Positions 1-8,081 of a stretch of DNA of 35,838 nucleotides are shown in pieces. Numbering within the stretch: the stretch's first letter is position 1; each line of letters opens with the position of its first letter. The notes beneath the pieces were generated by a model. That model did no database searches. It was not told the DNA's origin and saw only the letters and a program-made list of their open reading frames with translations. A program made the translations under genes and the position numbers. Origin of the DNA: RYN-428 sp035695715 (lineage in GTDB: Bacteria > Planctomycetota > Phycisphaerae > Tepidisphaerales > Tepidisphaeraceae); assembly GCA_035695715.1 (NCBI GenBank), contig DASRRM010000044.1, positions 1-35,838 on the forward strand, in the 5' to 3' direction.

Positions 1-84
1 CTATATATCACGGCGAGATTGATCGCGGCAATATCGCTGGAAATACTTGGCTGGCCGCACAACGACCGGCGATTGCAGAAATAA
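1..84 (+). other. Possible 3' end of an upstream gene
   Basis: One plus frame is open from the first base to TAA at 82-84 and would encode a tail ending NDRRLQK. It is too short to recognise. A second plus frame is also open here and runs into the large protein that follows, so this may be chance. Confidence 0.2.
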
Positions 85-164
85 CTCGGGATGATGTGAC
101 GGTTGTTGCTGGCGATTCTCGCCGTCCGTCAATGAGCGTTCCTTTTTTTCGCTCCATACAGATC

Positions 165-3100
165 ATGCATCTCATTCAAATACTGACGCAATTCCGTCGC
201 CGAGCGATTCTTCGCGCCGGCGTTTTCCTGGCGATTCCGTTGCTGGCGCCGATCTGCCCTGCCGATGCACCGGCGAATCCGCCGGGCGAAAAACGGCCGG
301 CCGACGCCGACGTTCATCCTCCCATCCCCATCCGCTTTGCGCTGAAGGAGCCGGGATTCGTTACGCTGGTAATTGAGGACGCGAACGGCGTTCGCGTGCG
401 AAATCTCGTCAGCGAAACGCCATTTCCCGCCGGGGAGAATGTGGCGTGGTGGGATGGATTGGACGACTTGGCGCGCGACACCGACGCGGCGGCGCATGCG
501 CAATATCATGTGCCGGGGAAAATGGTGTCGGCGGGGAAATATCGTGTGCGCGGCCTGGTGCGGCCAGCGCTGGATCTCCGCTATGAGATGACACCTTACA
601 ACGAGGGAAAGCCGCCCTGGCCGACGAAAGACCCGGCAAGCCAATGGCTGGCGAATCACACGCCGCCCAGCGCGGTGTTGTATGTGCCGCAGGATTCGGC
701 GCCGCTGCGCGAAGGGCATCCATCCCCCGGCGGGCAGATCATCGCCGGCAGCTTCGTCAGCGAAGGCGGCAGCGGTCTGGCGTGGCTCGACCTTTCAGGA
801 CACAAGCTGCACGGCCAGCTTTGGATCGGCGGCGTATGGACCGGCGCAACCCACCTGGCGCGCGATGCCGGCGACAAACCCGTGCCGGGTGTTTACGCGT
901 ACACGGCGGCGGCGTGGCCGGGCGATAAATACGACGGCGGGCGCGCGGAATTGCGATTGTTTGAGCTGTGCAATAAATCGAAAAACCCCGCGCCCGGCGA
1001 CAGCCGATTCGGCACCGGCGAAGACAAGCCGGTCATCACGCCCAACTATCTGCTCGACGATATCACGGATGATTTCGAGAAGACCGGCGGATATCCACTC
1101 GGCGGAATCGCCGTGCATAATGGCCTGCTGGTGGCGTCGCTCAAGCGCACAAACAAATTGCTTTTCATAGACGCCGCCGAGGGCGAATTGCTCGGCACGG
1201 CCGCCTGCGATGATCCGCGCGGCGTGGCATTCGACAACGCCGGACATCTGCTCGTTCTCAGCGGCACGAAGCTCGTGCGATTTGCGCTTCCGGCCGACCG
1301 GCAGGAATTGGCAAGCCATCTCACGCCGGGATCGCTGACGAAGCTCGATCGCAAGGGCTGGACGGCGAGTTCGCCATTGAACGCCGCCAAAGCGCAAAGC
1401 GCCCTGGACGGGAAACTGGAAACGCGCTGGGACACGGCAACGGAACAAAAGCCGGGTCAGGAATTCTCGCTCGACCTGGGCGCGGCGAAAACATTCACCA
1501 CCGTCATGCTCAACAGCAGCATCGGCGATGATTATCCGCGCGGATACGAGTTCTACATTTCTGCCGATGGCAAGGATTGGGGCAAGCCGCTGGCCGAAGG
1601 CGCGGGGAAGCGCGGTAAGACGGTCATTACCGTTCCACGCACCACCGCCCGCTATCTGCGCTTCGTGCAGACGAAAAAGGCAGGCAATTACTGGTCGATT
1701 AATGAAGTGAATTTGTTCGACCACAACCCCGATGCGAAGCGGCCATCGACCCTCCCGCCGCCGGTGACGATGAACGCCGACGGCCTGCAAGATCCGCATG
1801 GCATCGCACTTGACCCGGCCGGCAACATCTACATCAGCGACTGGGGCGACAGCCATCAGGTCAAAGTTTTCGACGCCGGCGGAAAGTTTCTGCACGCCAT
1901 CGGCGAAGCGGGCAAGCCTTCGGTTGGGCCTTACAACCCGAATCACATGAACCGTCCCAACGGCCTGACCTTCAGCGGCGACGGGCATTTGTGGGTGGCG
2001 GAAAATGATTATTCGCCGAAGCGATTAAGCGTTTGGACGCCGGACGGAAAGCTGGTGAACGCCTTGTATGGGCCGCCGCAATATGGGGGCGGCGGATGGG
2101 TTGATCCGGCGGACAAGACGCGTTTCTTTTACGCCGACGCCGGGGGAATGGAATTGAAGCTCGATTGGGCCAATGGCGCCAGCAAGCCGGTCAGCGTTTA
2201 TTATCGCAAGGAGCTCGATTCAGTGGCCGACGAGCTTCCCGGCGCGCTCGATGCATCCCACGCGCCGGAAACGCCGATGCACCTCAACGCCCGCGATTAT
2301 CTCACCGATTGCTACAGTGCCAACCCAACCGGCGGCGTTTCCAGCGCAACCATCTGGCTGCTGAGCAATGGCGTAGCAAAGCGCTGCGCCGCAATCGGCG
2401 AGGCGAAGGATTGGCCGATCTTCAATGACACGGCGCAATTCTCCGCGCGCTGGACTGGCCTGATCGTCCCGAAATTCAGCGAAACCTATACCTTCACCGC
2501 CCGCGCCGACGACGGCGTGCGCCTCTGGGTCAACGGCAAAAAACTGTTCGACGCCTGGAAGATGCAGTCCGGCGAAAGTCATGGCGAAATCGCGCTCGAC
2601 GCGGGCCATGCCTACGAAATAAAGCTGGAATATTTCCAGCACGGCGGCGGCGCGAACGTGCAGTTGCACTGGTCGAGCAAGAGCCAGCCGAGCGAAATTG
2701 TCCCAGCCCACCTGCCGATCGAAAAAATATCGACGCCGGGCGCCGTCGCCGCCCCGCTGGCGCAGCCGGCCGGCGTGAAGGGCGAATATTTCTTCGATCG
2801 CGAGCTATCGCGCCCCGCTTTTACGCGAAACGATCCAGCCATCAATTTCAACTGGGGCGATGGCGGATTTCACTTCAACAAGCCCAATGCGTTTCTCGCC
2901 CGCCTGCCGGCCGGCGTTGATATTTCCAAAGACCGCGTTCTCTTCGCCTGGTCCGATCTCAACGGCGACGGCATCATGCAGCCGGATGAAGTGACTTTCG
3001 CCAAAGGGGACACGCTCAGCGTCAACGTGATGAGCGATCTTTCGATCGTGACGGGAACGGCGCTCCTCTTTAAGCCGGCCGGCTTCACGGCAGGCGGCGC

Positions 3101-4505
3101 GCCGATTTACGATGCCGCCAAGTCGCAGGCATTCGCCGCGGATACGCAGCGCCCCACCAGTTCCGGCGGCGGGCAGGCGCTGATCGACCGCGATGGCCGC
3201 TTCGTCCTTACCGTCGCGCCCAAACCTTTCGCGCCACAATCCATGGGCGGGGGAAGCAATGGCCGGGCGACGTGGTCATATCCCAGCCTCTGGCCCGGCT
3301 TGCACGCCTCGCACAACGCGCCGCTTCCCGATCGCCCGGGAGAATTGATCGGCACCACCCGCCTGCTCGGCACGACCGTCACGCCCGCCGGCTCCGATGC
3401 CGGCGAAATCTGGGCCATCAACGGCAACAAGGGAAACATTTACCTCTTCACCACCGACGGCCTCTTCGTCGCGACATTATTCAAAGATGGCCGCACGGCG
3501 GCGTGGTCTTTCCCCACCAACGCGCGCGATATGCCCGTGAATGACGCCAGCCTGACCGAGGAAAATTTCTGGCCCAGCATCACGCAGACGGCGGATGGGA
3601 AAATCTATCTCCCAGCCTACAACGGTTCGATCGTTCGCCTTGATGGCCTGGAAAAAATCCACCGCCTGCCGGACATGGCGCTGGAAATATCGCCCGCGCA
3701 GCTTGCCGCCGCCGGGGCATACTTCGCGCAGGAGGAATTGCAGCGGCAGACCGCCCAGAAGAAAGGCCCCGCCACGCTGACAATTTCAATTCGCAAGAAT
3801 CCGCCACCGGTCGATGGCAAGCTCGACGCCTGGGCCGGCGTGCAATGGGCGACCATCGAAGAGCGCATCACGCAGGTTGGCGATTGGGGCCATCGCAAGG
3901 AAGCCACCTCGGCAGCTTTGATGATCTCCGGCGATCGCCTCTACGCCGCGTTCAAAACCGACGATCCCCATCTTCTGGAAAATGCCGGCGATACTTTGCC
4001 GATGCTCTTCAAGACCGGCGGCGCGCTCGATCTGATGATCGGGACCGACGCCAACGCCAACCCCCACCGCCCCACCGCCGCCGCCGGTGACTTGCGGCTT
4101 CTGGTCACCCGCGTGAAAGGCAAAACCGTCGCCGCCCTCTACCGCCCCATCGCCCCCGGTGGCGGCGAAGGCGTGCCATTCAGCTCCCCGCTCCGCACCA
4201 TCCGTTTCGATCGCGTCGATGACGTCAGCCGCGATGTGACCCTCGCCGCCGGCGAAGTCGACGAGCCCGGCGGCGCAAAAATCAGCGTCTACGAATTCTC
4301 CATCCCCCTGGCCACGGTGGGCCTGAAACCCGCCCCCGGCCAACACCTACGCGGCGACATAGGCCTCCTCCGCGGCAACGGATTCCAAACATTAAGAAGA
4401 GTCTACTGGAGCAACAAAGCCGCCGGGCTGGTTTCTGATGTGCCGAGTGAAGTGGAATTGACGCCGAGGTTGTGGGGAGAGTTTGTATTGGCGGCAGGCG
4501 GGTGA
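165..4505 (+). CDS. Large secreted multidomain protein (FlgD-like, F5/8C, NHL, PA14, CBM9-like)
   Basis: A very long secreted protein, probably acting at the cell surface on carbohydrate. The ATG at 165 starts a good signal peptide: a basic stretch RRR, a hydrophobic core, then cleavage near ICPADA. GTG 96 and ATG 132 are in-frame alternatives, and the frame is open to the window edge, so the start is uncertain; no clear ribosome binding site is seen. Counting from 165, a FlgD-like beta domain lies near residues 40-140. A discoidin (F5/8 type C) domain at about 388-520 has SALDGKLETRWDT and ends in RYLRFVQT. NHL repeats follow at about 535-615, then a PA14 domain at about 753-855 (FTARADDGVRLWVNGK). 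An EF-hand-like loop DLNGDGIMQPDE sits near 930, and a CBM9-like domain fills about 1204-1446. Discoidin, PA14 and CBM9 domains are known sugar-binding modules. I see no catalytic motif, so binding or scaffolding is inferred. Confidence 0.85.
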   Translation: MHLIQILTQFRRRAILRAGVFLAIPLLAPICPADAPANPPGEKRPADADVHPPIPIRFALKEPGFVTLVIEDANGVRVRNLVSETPFPAGENVAWWDGLDDLARDTDAAAHAQYHVPGKMVSAGKYRVRGLVRPALDLRYEMTPYNEGKPPWPTKDPASQWLANHTPPSAVLYVPQDSAPLREGHPSPGGQIIAGSFVSEGGSGLAWLDLSGHKLHGQLWIGGVWTGATHLARDAGDKPVPGVYAYTAAAWPGDKYDGGRAELRLFELCNKSKNPAPGDSRFGTGEDKPVITPNYLLDDITDDFEKTGGYPLGGIAVHNGLLVASLKRTNKLLFIDAAEGELLGTAACDDPRGVAFDNAGHLLVLSGTKLVRFALPADRQELASHLTPGSLTKLDRKGWTASSPLNAAKAQSALDGKLETRWDTATEQKPGQEFSLDLGAAKTFTTVMLNSSIGDDYPRGYEFYISADGKDWGKPLAEGAGKRGKTVITVPRTTARYLRFVQTKKAGNYWSINEVNLFDHNPDAKRPSTLPPPVTMNADGLQDPHGIALDPAGNIYISDWGDSHQVKVFDAGGKFLHAIGEAGKPSVGPYNPNHMNRPNGLTFSGDGHLWVAENDYSPKRLSVWTPDGKLVNALYGPPQYGGGGWVDPADKTRFFYADAGGMELKLDWANGASKPVSVYYRKELDSVADELPGALDASHAPETPMHLNARDYLTDCYSANPTGGVSSATIWLLSNGVAKRCAAIGEAKDWPIFNDTAQFSARWTGLIVPKFSETYTFTARADDGVRLWVNGKKLFDAWKMQSGESHGEIALDAGHAYEIKLEYFQHGGGANVQLHWSSKSQPSEIVPAHLPIEKISTPGAVAAPLAQPAGVKGEYFFDRELSRPAFTRNDPAINFNWGDGGFHFNKPNAFLARLPAGVDISKDRVLFAWSDLNGDGIMQPDEVTFAKGDTLSVNVMSDLSIVTGTALLFKPAGFTAGGAPIYDAAKSQAFAADTQRPTSSGGGQALIDRDGRFVLTVAPKPFAPQSMGGGSNGRATWSYPSLWPGLHASHNAPLPDRPGELIGTTRLLGTTVTPAGSDAGEIWAINGNKGNIYLFTTDGLFVATLFKDGRTAAWSFPTNARDMPVNDASLTEENFWPSITQTADGKIYLPAYNGSIVRLDGLEKIHRLPDMALEISPAQLAAAGAYFAQEELQRQTAQKKGPATLTISIRKNPPPVDGKLDAWAGVQWATIEERITQVGDWGHRKEATSAALMISGDRLYAAFKTDDPHLLENAGDTLPMLFKTGGALDLMIGTDANANPHRPTAAAGDLRLLVTRVKGKTVAALYRPIAPGGGEGVPFSSPLRTIRFDRVDDVSRDVTLAAGEVDEPGGAKISVYEFSIPLATVGLKPAPGQHLRGDIGLLRGNGFQTLRRVYWSNKAAGLVSDVPSEVELTPRLWGEFVLAAGG

Positions 4506-4612
4506 TCTATGTTTAGAGCGTTTCTCAGGTTGGTGGCGCGTTCGCGCGACCGTCATTCTACTGAGACTGTCCGAGGGAAGGTGTATGGCGTTGCGCGCCG
4601 AGGGCACGCGTA

Positions 4613-4737
4613 GCGATTGAATTCTCTGAAGTATGCACATCTTCTGTAAGGGAGTGCGGGCCGTAGGGGCGCACGCAGTCGTCTAAGCGACCAGCGAGTC
4701 TTGTCGGCCGTGTGCATGGTTCAGAGAATTCAATCGC
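4613..4737 (+). repeat. Palindrome-bounded unit, copy 1 (possible structured RNA)
   Basis: The termini GCGATTGA plus ATTCTCTGAA pair perfectly with the far end (4720-4737). A second helix, A+TGCACA (4633-4639) with TGTGCA+T (4711-4717), follows inside. Smaller hairpins are possible in the middle (GTGCG/CGCAC and GTCG/CGAC). It could be a DNA hairpin of a mobile unit or a folded RNA. Confidence 0.6.
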
Positions 4738-4839
4738 GCAGCAATCGACGTAACTTGGAGGCTTTATATGCACAAACACTCGTAGCGCTCGCCGAATGGT
4801 GTTACAACAGTGTACGGCGATGCGGCATAATGCGTCGGC

Positions 4840-4966
4840 GCGGGCGGGATTCTCTGAACCGTGCACAAGGCCGGCTAGACTTGCTCGTCGCTTAGACGAC
4901 TGCGTGCGCCCCTACGGCCCGCACTCCCTTGCAGAAGATGTGCACACTTCAGAGAATCCCACCCGC
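4840..4966 (-). repeat. Palindrome-bounded unit, copy 2, inverted
   Basis: This is an inverted copy of the unit at 4613-4737. Its outer arms are GCGGGCGGG (4840-4848) and CCCACCCGC (4958-4966), unlike those of copy 1 but still complementary apart from one mismatch. The inner helix uses G4861-C4945 where copy 1 has an A-T pair. Confidence 0.6.
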
Positions 4967-5091
4967 TCGTTCATCCTGAAAAACGCTCTAATCGGATGCC
5001 TTTGTTTGCAAAAGGCAACGGCAGGCCATTCTCGGTATCGGTGTCCCTCGCCTTGAGTTGCAAACGTTCCCGGGATTATGATCGAACCCAG

Positions 5092-6522
5092 ATGAATCGT
5101 CTCATGTCCTTTTCTCAACGATACAAGCGCCAGATTCTCCGGCTTGCCTTGATCATGCTGGGGACACTCACCTGGCATGGCATCGCTCTCTGCGGTGAGA
5201 TTCACGACGCGGCCTCGAACGGAGATCTACAACGGATACGTCAGCTTCTCGAAAGCAATCATGATCTGGTTTCAAGCAAGGACACGGTCGGCGACACGCC
5301 GTTGCACCTGGCTGCAATCAAGGGCCAAATGCAGGCGGCCGAGTTATTGCTTGCCAACAAAGCCGACGTCAATGCGGGGAACAAAGGCGGGGTAACGCCA
5401 TTGGAACTGGCCGCGATTTACCGTCATACCGATATGGCGGAATTGCTCCTTGCCCACAATGCCAACGTCAACGCCAGGGACAGCGGTGTTCGCATGACGG
5501 CGCTGGACTGGGCGGCGGCCTATGGAGACACCAGCATGGCACGCTTACTCCTGGCCCACAAAGCCGACGCCACCGCAAAAACTATCAATGGCGTGACAGC
5601 TTTACACCGTGCCGCGAACAGCGACATGACGACGCTGCTGCTCGCGGCTCATGCCGATATTAATGCAGAGGACCACGTAGGATGGACGCCCTTGCACGCC
5701 GCGGCGCACGCGGGCCATAAAGATGTGGTCGCCGTGCTCCTGGCAAACCACGCAAAGGTGAACATTGCCGACGCGTCGGCAATTGGCGACCTCGATAAAG
5801 TCAAGGCGATGCTTGTGGAAAATCCCAAGCTTGTGTTCCACAGGGACGGCCTCGGGCGGACTCCCTTGCACGAAGCGGCAGAAATGGGTCATGAGGACGT
5901 GGCGGAATTGTTGCTTGACAATCAAGCCGAAGTCGATGCGAGAAGCAAATCCGGCAGCACGCCTTTGTCCGACGCGGCGGGAGCCGGACACGATGAAGTG
6001 GTGAAGCTGCTGCTGGCGCATAAAGCTGATGTGGCCGCGCGCGACTTTGAAGATGCGACGCCTTTGCACGAATCCGCCAAAATGGGAAAAGCGCGCGCGA
6101 CCGCGCTGTTGTTGAACGCCGGAGCAGACCTCGACGCCAGGGATAAGGAAGGCCGCACGCCGTTGCATTTGGCGGGGAGCGCCCAAGTCGCGGAACTTCT
6201 ATTTGCCCGCAATGCCGACGTTAATGTCAGGGACACTCGGGGACTGGAGCCACTGCATTGGGCTGCGGGACTTGGCGAGGCTGATGTGGTCAGGCTGCTG
6301 TTGGCAAAAAAGGCCGACGTCAACGCCCGGGAGAGCAAGGGCCGCACGCCTCTGCATTTTGCCGCGATGCTGGACCGCAAGGATGTGGTCGAATTGCTGT
6401 TGGCCAATCATGCCGACGTCAACGCGCGCGACGACGAGGGAAAGACGCCACTGCGTCTGGCGATGGACAAAGGCCATGAAGACGTCGCGCTGGTACTTCG
6501 CCAGCACGGCGGAAATGAATGA
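5092..6522 (+). CDS. Secreted ankyrin-repeat protein
   Basis: About 476 residues made almost wholly of some 14 ankyrin repeats, a helix-turn-helix fold used for protein-protein binding. The start at 5092 gives a basic N-terminus (SQRYKRQILR), a hydrophobic core and a break near GIALCG, so export to the periplasm or surface is likely; starting at 4996 would bury this signal. ALC-G is not a good lipobox. Typical repeats read TPLHLAAIKGQ or TPLHFAAMLDRK followed by ELLLANxADVNARD. Repeat 7 (ASAIGDLDKVKAMLVENP) looks like the first repeat (AASNGDLQRIRQLLESN), which suggests the array arose by duplicating a seven-repeat block. No enzymatic domain is attached. The stop is six bases from the stop of the convergent gene. 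Partner unknown. Confidence 0.88.
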   Translation: MNRLMSFSQRYKRQILRLALIMLGTLTWHGIALCGEIHDAASNGDLQRIRQLLESNHDLVSSKDTVGDTPLHLAAIKGQMQAAELLLANKADVNAGNKGGVTPLELAAIYRHTDMAELLLAHNANVNARDSGVRMTALDWAAAYGDTSMARLLLAHKADATAKTINGVTALHRAANSDMTTLLLAAHADINAEDHVGWTPLHAAAHAGHKDVVAVLLANHAKVNIADASAIGDLDKVKAMLVENPKLVFHRDGLGRTPLHEAAEMGHEDVAELLLDNQAEVDARSKSGSTPLSDAAGAGHDEVVKLLLAHKADVAARDFEDATPLHESAKMGKARATALLLNAGADLDARDKEGRTPLHLAGSAQVAELLFARNADVNVRDTRGLEPLHWAAGLGEADVVRLLLAKKADVNARESKGRTPLHFAAMLDRKDVVELLLANHADVNARDDEGKTPLRLAMDKGHEDVALVLRQHGGNE

Positions 6523-6528
6523 TCACCG

Positions 6529-7731
6529 CTAATTAAACGATCGCAAGACTCCCTCAACCGCGTCGTTCAGTTTTGAAATGTCCTGCCGATTTCCAAGCCG
6601 AAGTTTTCTCCACTGAGGATTCACGGGCGACCTGGTGGCTGCCGGTGGCTCGAGATGAAGCTGAAATGTGCCGGTGGCGCGCATGAATTGCAGTCCTTTG
6701 CCACCCCGGCTCCCCGATTCCCAATGGAAATGTCCGCCAATGGCCAATCCAGCCGTCACCAGCGTGTTGCGCGTTTCCGAGCGTAACTCGCCCCGCACGG
6801 CATGACGCGCAAGTCCCGATCGCCGCGGCGGACGTTTGAGCAACAGCGTAATATCCGACGTGGGGAAGATGGTGCCGTTGATGATTGTGATCGGAACGTC
6901 TATCAGGAATAAAGCCACCTCGTCCGGCGCGAGGTCTGCGGTTAGCGCGGGAACAGCGCCTTCGCCGGTAAGGCTGCCGGATACCGCAACCGGCTCGGCG
7001 CTAAGATTCTCCAGCGCGATAACAACACGAATATGCAATCCGGACTGAAACGCCAGCCCCGCAACCTGCAGGCAGCGCAATTGGTAAATGGCGCGCGAGG
7101 GAAATAATTCCGCCAGCAGGTCGCTGACCTCTTCCCGGCGTGGATGCCGCCAGCGGTGCCAGCGCCAGCATCCGATCAGGATGGGCAATCCCGCGACGAT
7201 CCCCGTCAATCCCCAAAGCCTCAAGGTTCTGGCCTCTTGCGGCGTATTGTTTCCAATGGTGATCGCCAGCGCGGCGACAATGAACAGCCCCAGGCCAAAG
7301 CTCAGCGCCGCGATGAATCCGATTCCGATGGGCCAGGTAATCGCCACCTGGGAGATGCCGGTCGTGGCCATCTCGTTCATTAAATGGCGCCAGGGAAGGC
7401 GGTCGCTGGCGGGCGCGCTCGAGGCGTCGTTCGGCTGCAACAAGTCGCGATCAAACTTCTTCCGGGCGCGAATGTTCCACGCGATACAGCCGGGCGTCTG
7501 GAACAGTCCCGGCCCACTCCACCATCCCAACAACGCCGAGGTTACAGTGGCCCGAATGAAGATCCGGTCGGCGCAATTCCGGCAAAAAAAGCCGGAATGT
7601 GTGCGCGACGTGCTCACCAGGATCACGCCGATCGTCTCGCGAAATTCGGCATGACACACCGAGCCGGATAATCCACATTGCCGGCAAGTTCCGGTCACGG
7701 CTGGCTCCAAAATAAATGCCGCAGTTCGCAC
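6529..7731 (-). CDS. Membrane protein with N-terminal zinc-ribbon-like cysteines
   Basis: About 400 residues from a GTG start. The N-terminal 60 residues hold paired cysteines (CRQCG and, later, FFCRNCAD), a likely zinc ribbon, followed by GWWSGPGLFQTP, a pattern I associate with planctomycete membrane proteins. Two hydrophobic segments at about 128-155 and 170-190 look like a transmembrane hairpin, followed by the basic WRWHRWRHPRRE. The C-terminal half (about 215-400) is soluble, beta-rich and unrecognised. It converges on the ankyrin gene and is divergent from the surface-protein gene at 8082. The family is not identified; the cysteine and membrane features are seen, the zinc binding is inferred. 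Confidence 0.7.
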   Translation of the reverse strand: MRTAAFILEPAVTGTCRQCGLSGSVCHAEFRETIGVILVSTSRTHSGFFCRNCADRIFIRATVTSALLGWWSGPGLFQTPGCIAWNIRARKKFDRDLLQPNDASSAPASDRLPWRHLMNEMATTGISQVAITWPIGIGFIAALSFGLGLFIVAALAITIGNNTPQEARTLRLWGLTGIVAGLPILIGCWRWHRWRHPRREEVSDLLAELFPSRAIYQLRCLQVAGLAFQSGLHIRVVIALENLSAEPVAVSGSLTGEGAVPALTADLAPDEVALFLIDVPITIINGTIFPTSDITLLLKRPPRRSGLARHAVRGELRSETRNTLVTAGLAIGGHFHWESGSRGGKGLQFMRATGTFQLHLEPPAATRSPVNPQWRKLRLGNRQDISKLNDAVEGVLRSFN

Positions 7732-8081
7732 ATGTTCAGAATTCCGCTGACAAAGTGATGGAGCCTCGCATCTCTTCGGTCCCTGTTCTTAGTACCGTCG
7801 AGCCATGGGAAATCAAGCGCGCGGGACGTCCAGGGCGGCTTGCATCACCGACGCAATTCGGCCGAACACGGCATCAGAGGGTTAACTTATGAAAGCGCGC
7901 CCGTCCCATTTCTCTCGTTTGTTCGATCGCTAAACGTGAACCAATAATCGCTGTTTGATTTTGATTTTACAAAAGAAATTTTCGAGTTTTCGTTCGTCCG
8001 TTTCTTCCTGTCGGCGGCCGACCCCGATACCATTCATCGGCTGTGTTTCCTACATTTCGATTCCGATCGAGGGAGCTCCAC
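7732..8081. other. Divergent intergenic region with a possible 14-codon leader ORF
   Basis: A 350-bp spacer that must hold promoters for both flanking genes. It contains a small ORF at 7889-7933 (MKARPSHFSRLFDR) with AGAGGG seven bases before its ATG, and an AT-rich stretch around 7950-7985. No clear terminator or operator was seen. Confidence 0.3.

Larger units (their letters stand above)
4514..4990. mobile_element. Nested inverted-repeat element with 16-bp outer ends
   Basis: The outer ends are TAGAGCGTTTCTCAGG (4514-4529) and its near-perfect inverted copy (4975-4990, one mismatch). Both begin or end with TA, which would fit a MITE-like element with a TA target. Inside lie two roughly 125-bp units in opposite orientation (4613-4737 and 4840-4966), alike except for about eight core differences. 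Each unit is bounded by ATTCTCTGAA and its complement. No convincing gene lies inside. The mobile nature is inference; the repeat structure is read directly. Confidence 0.7.

Noticed and set aside
795..1988. 397-codon open frame on the minus strand
   Set aside because: Antisense to the large secreted protein with shadow composition.
4558..5056. Open frames on both strands of the inverted units, giving similar peptides (DDCVRPYGPHSL)
   Set aside because: The similarity follows from the inverted repeat itself; no start signal, and the base changes fit pairing better than coding.
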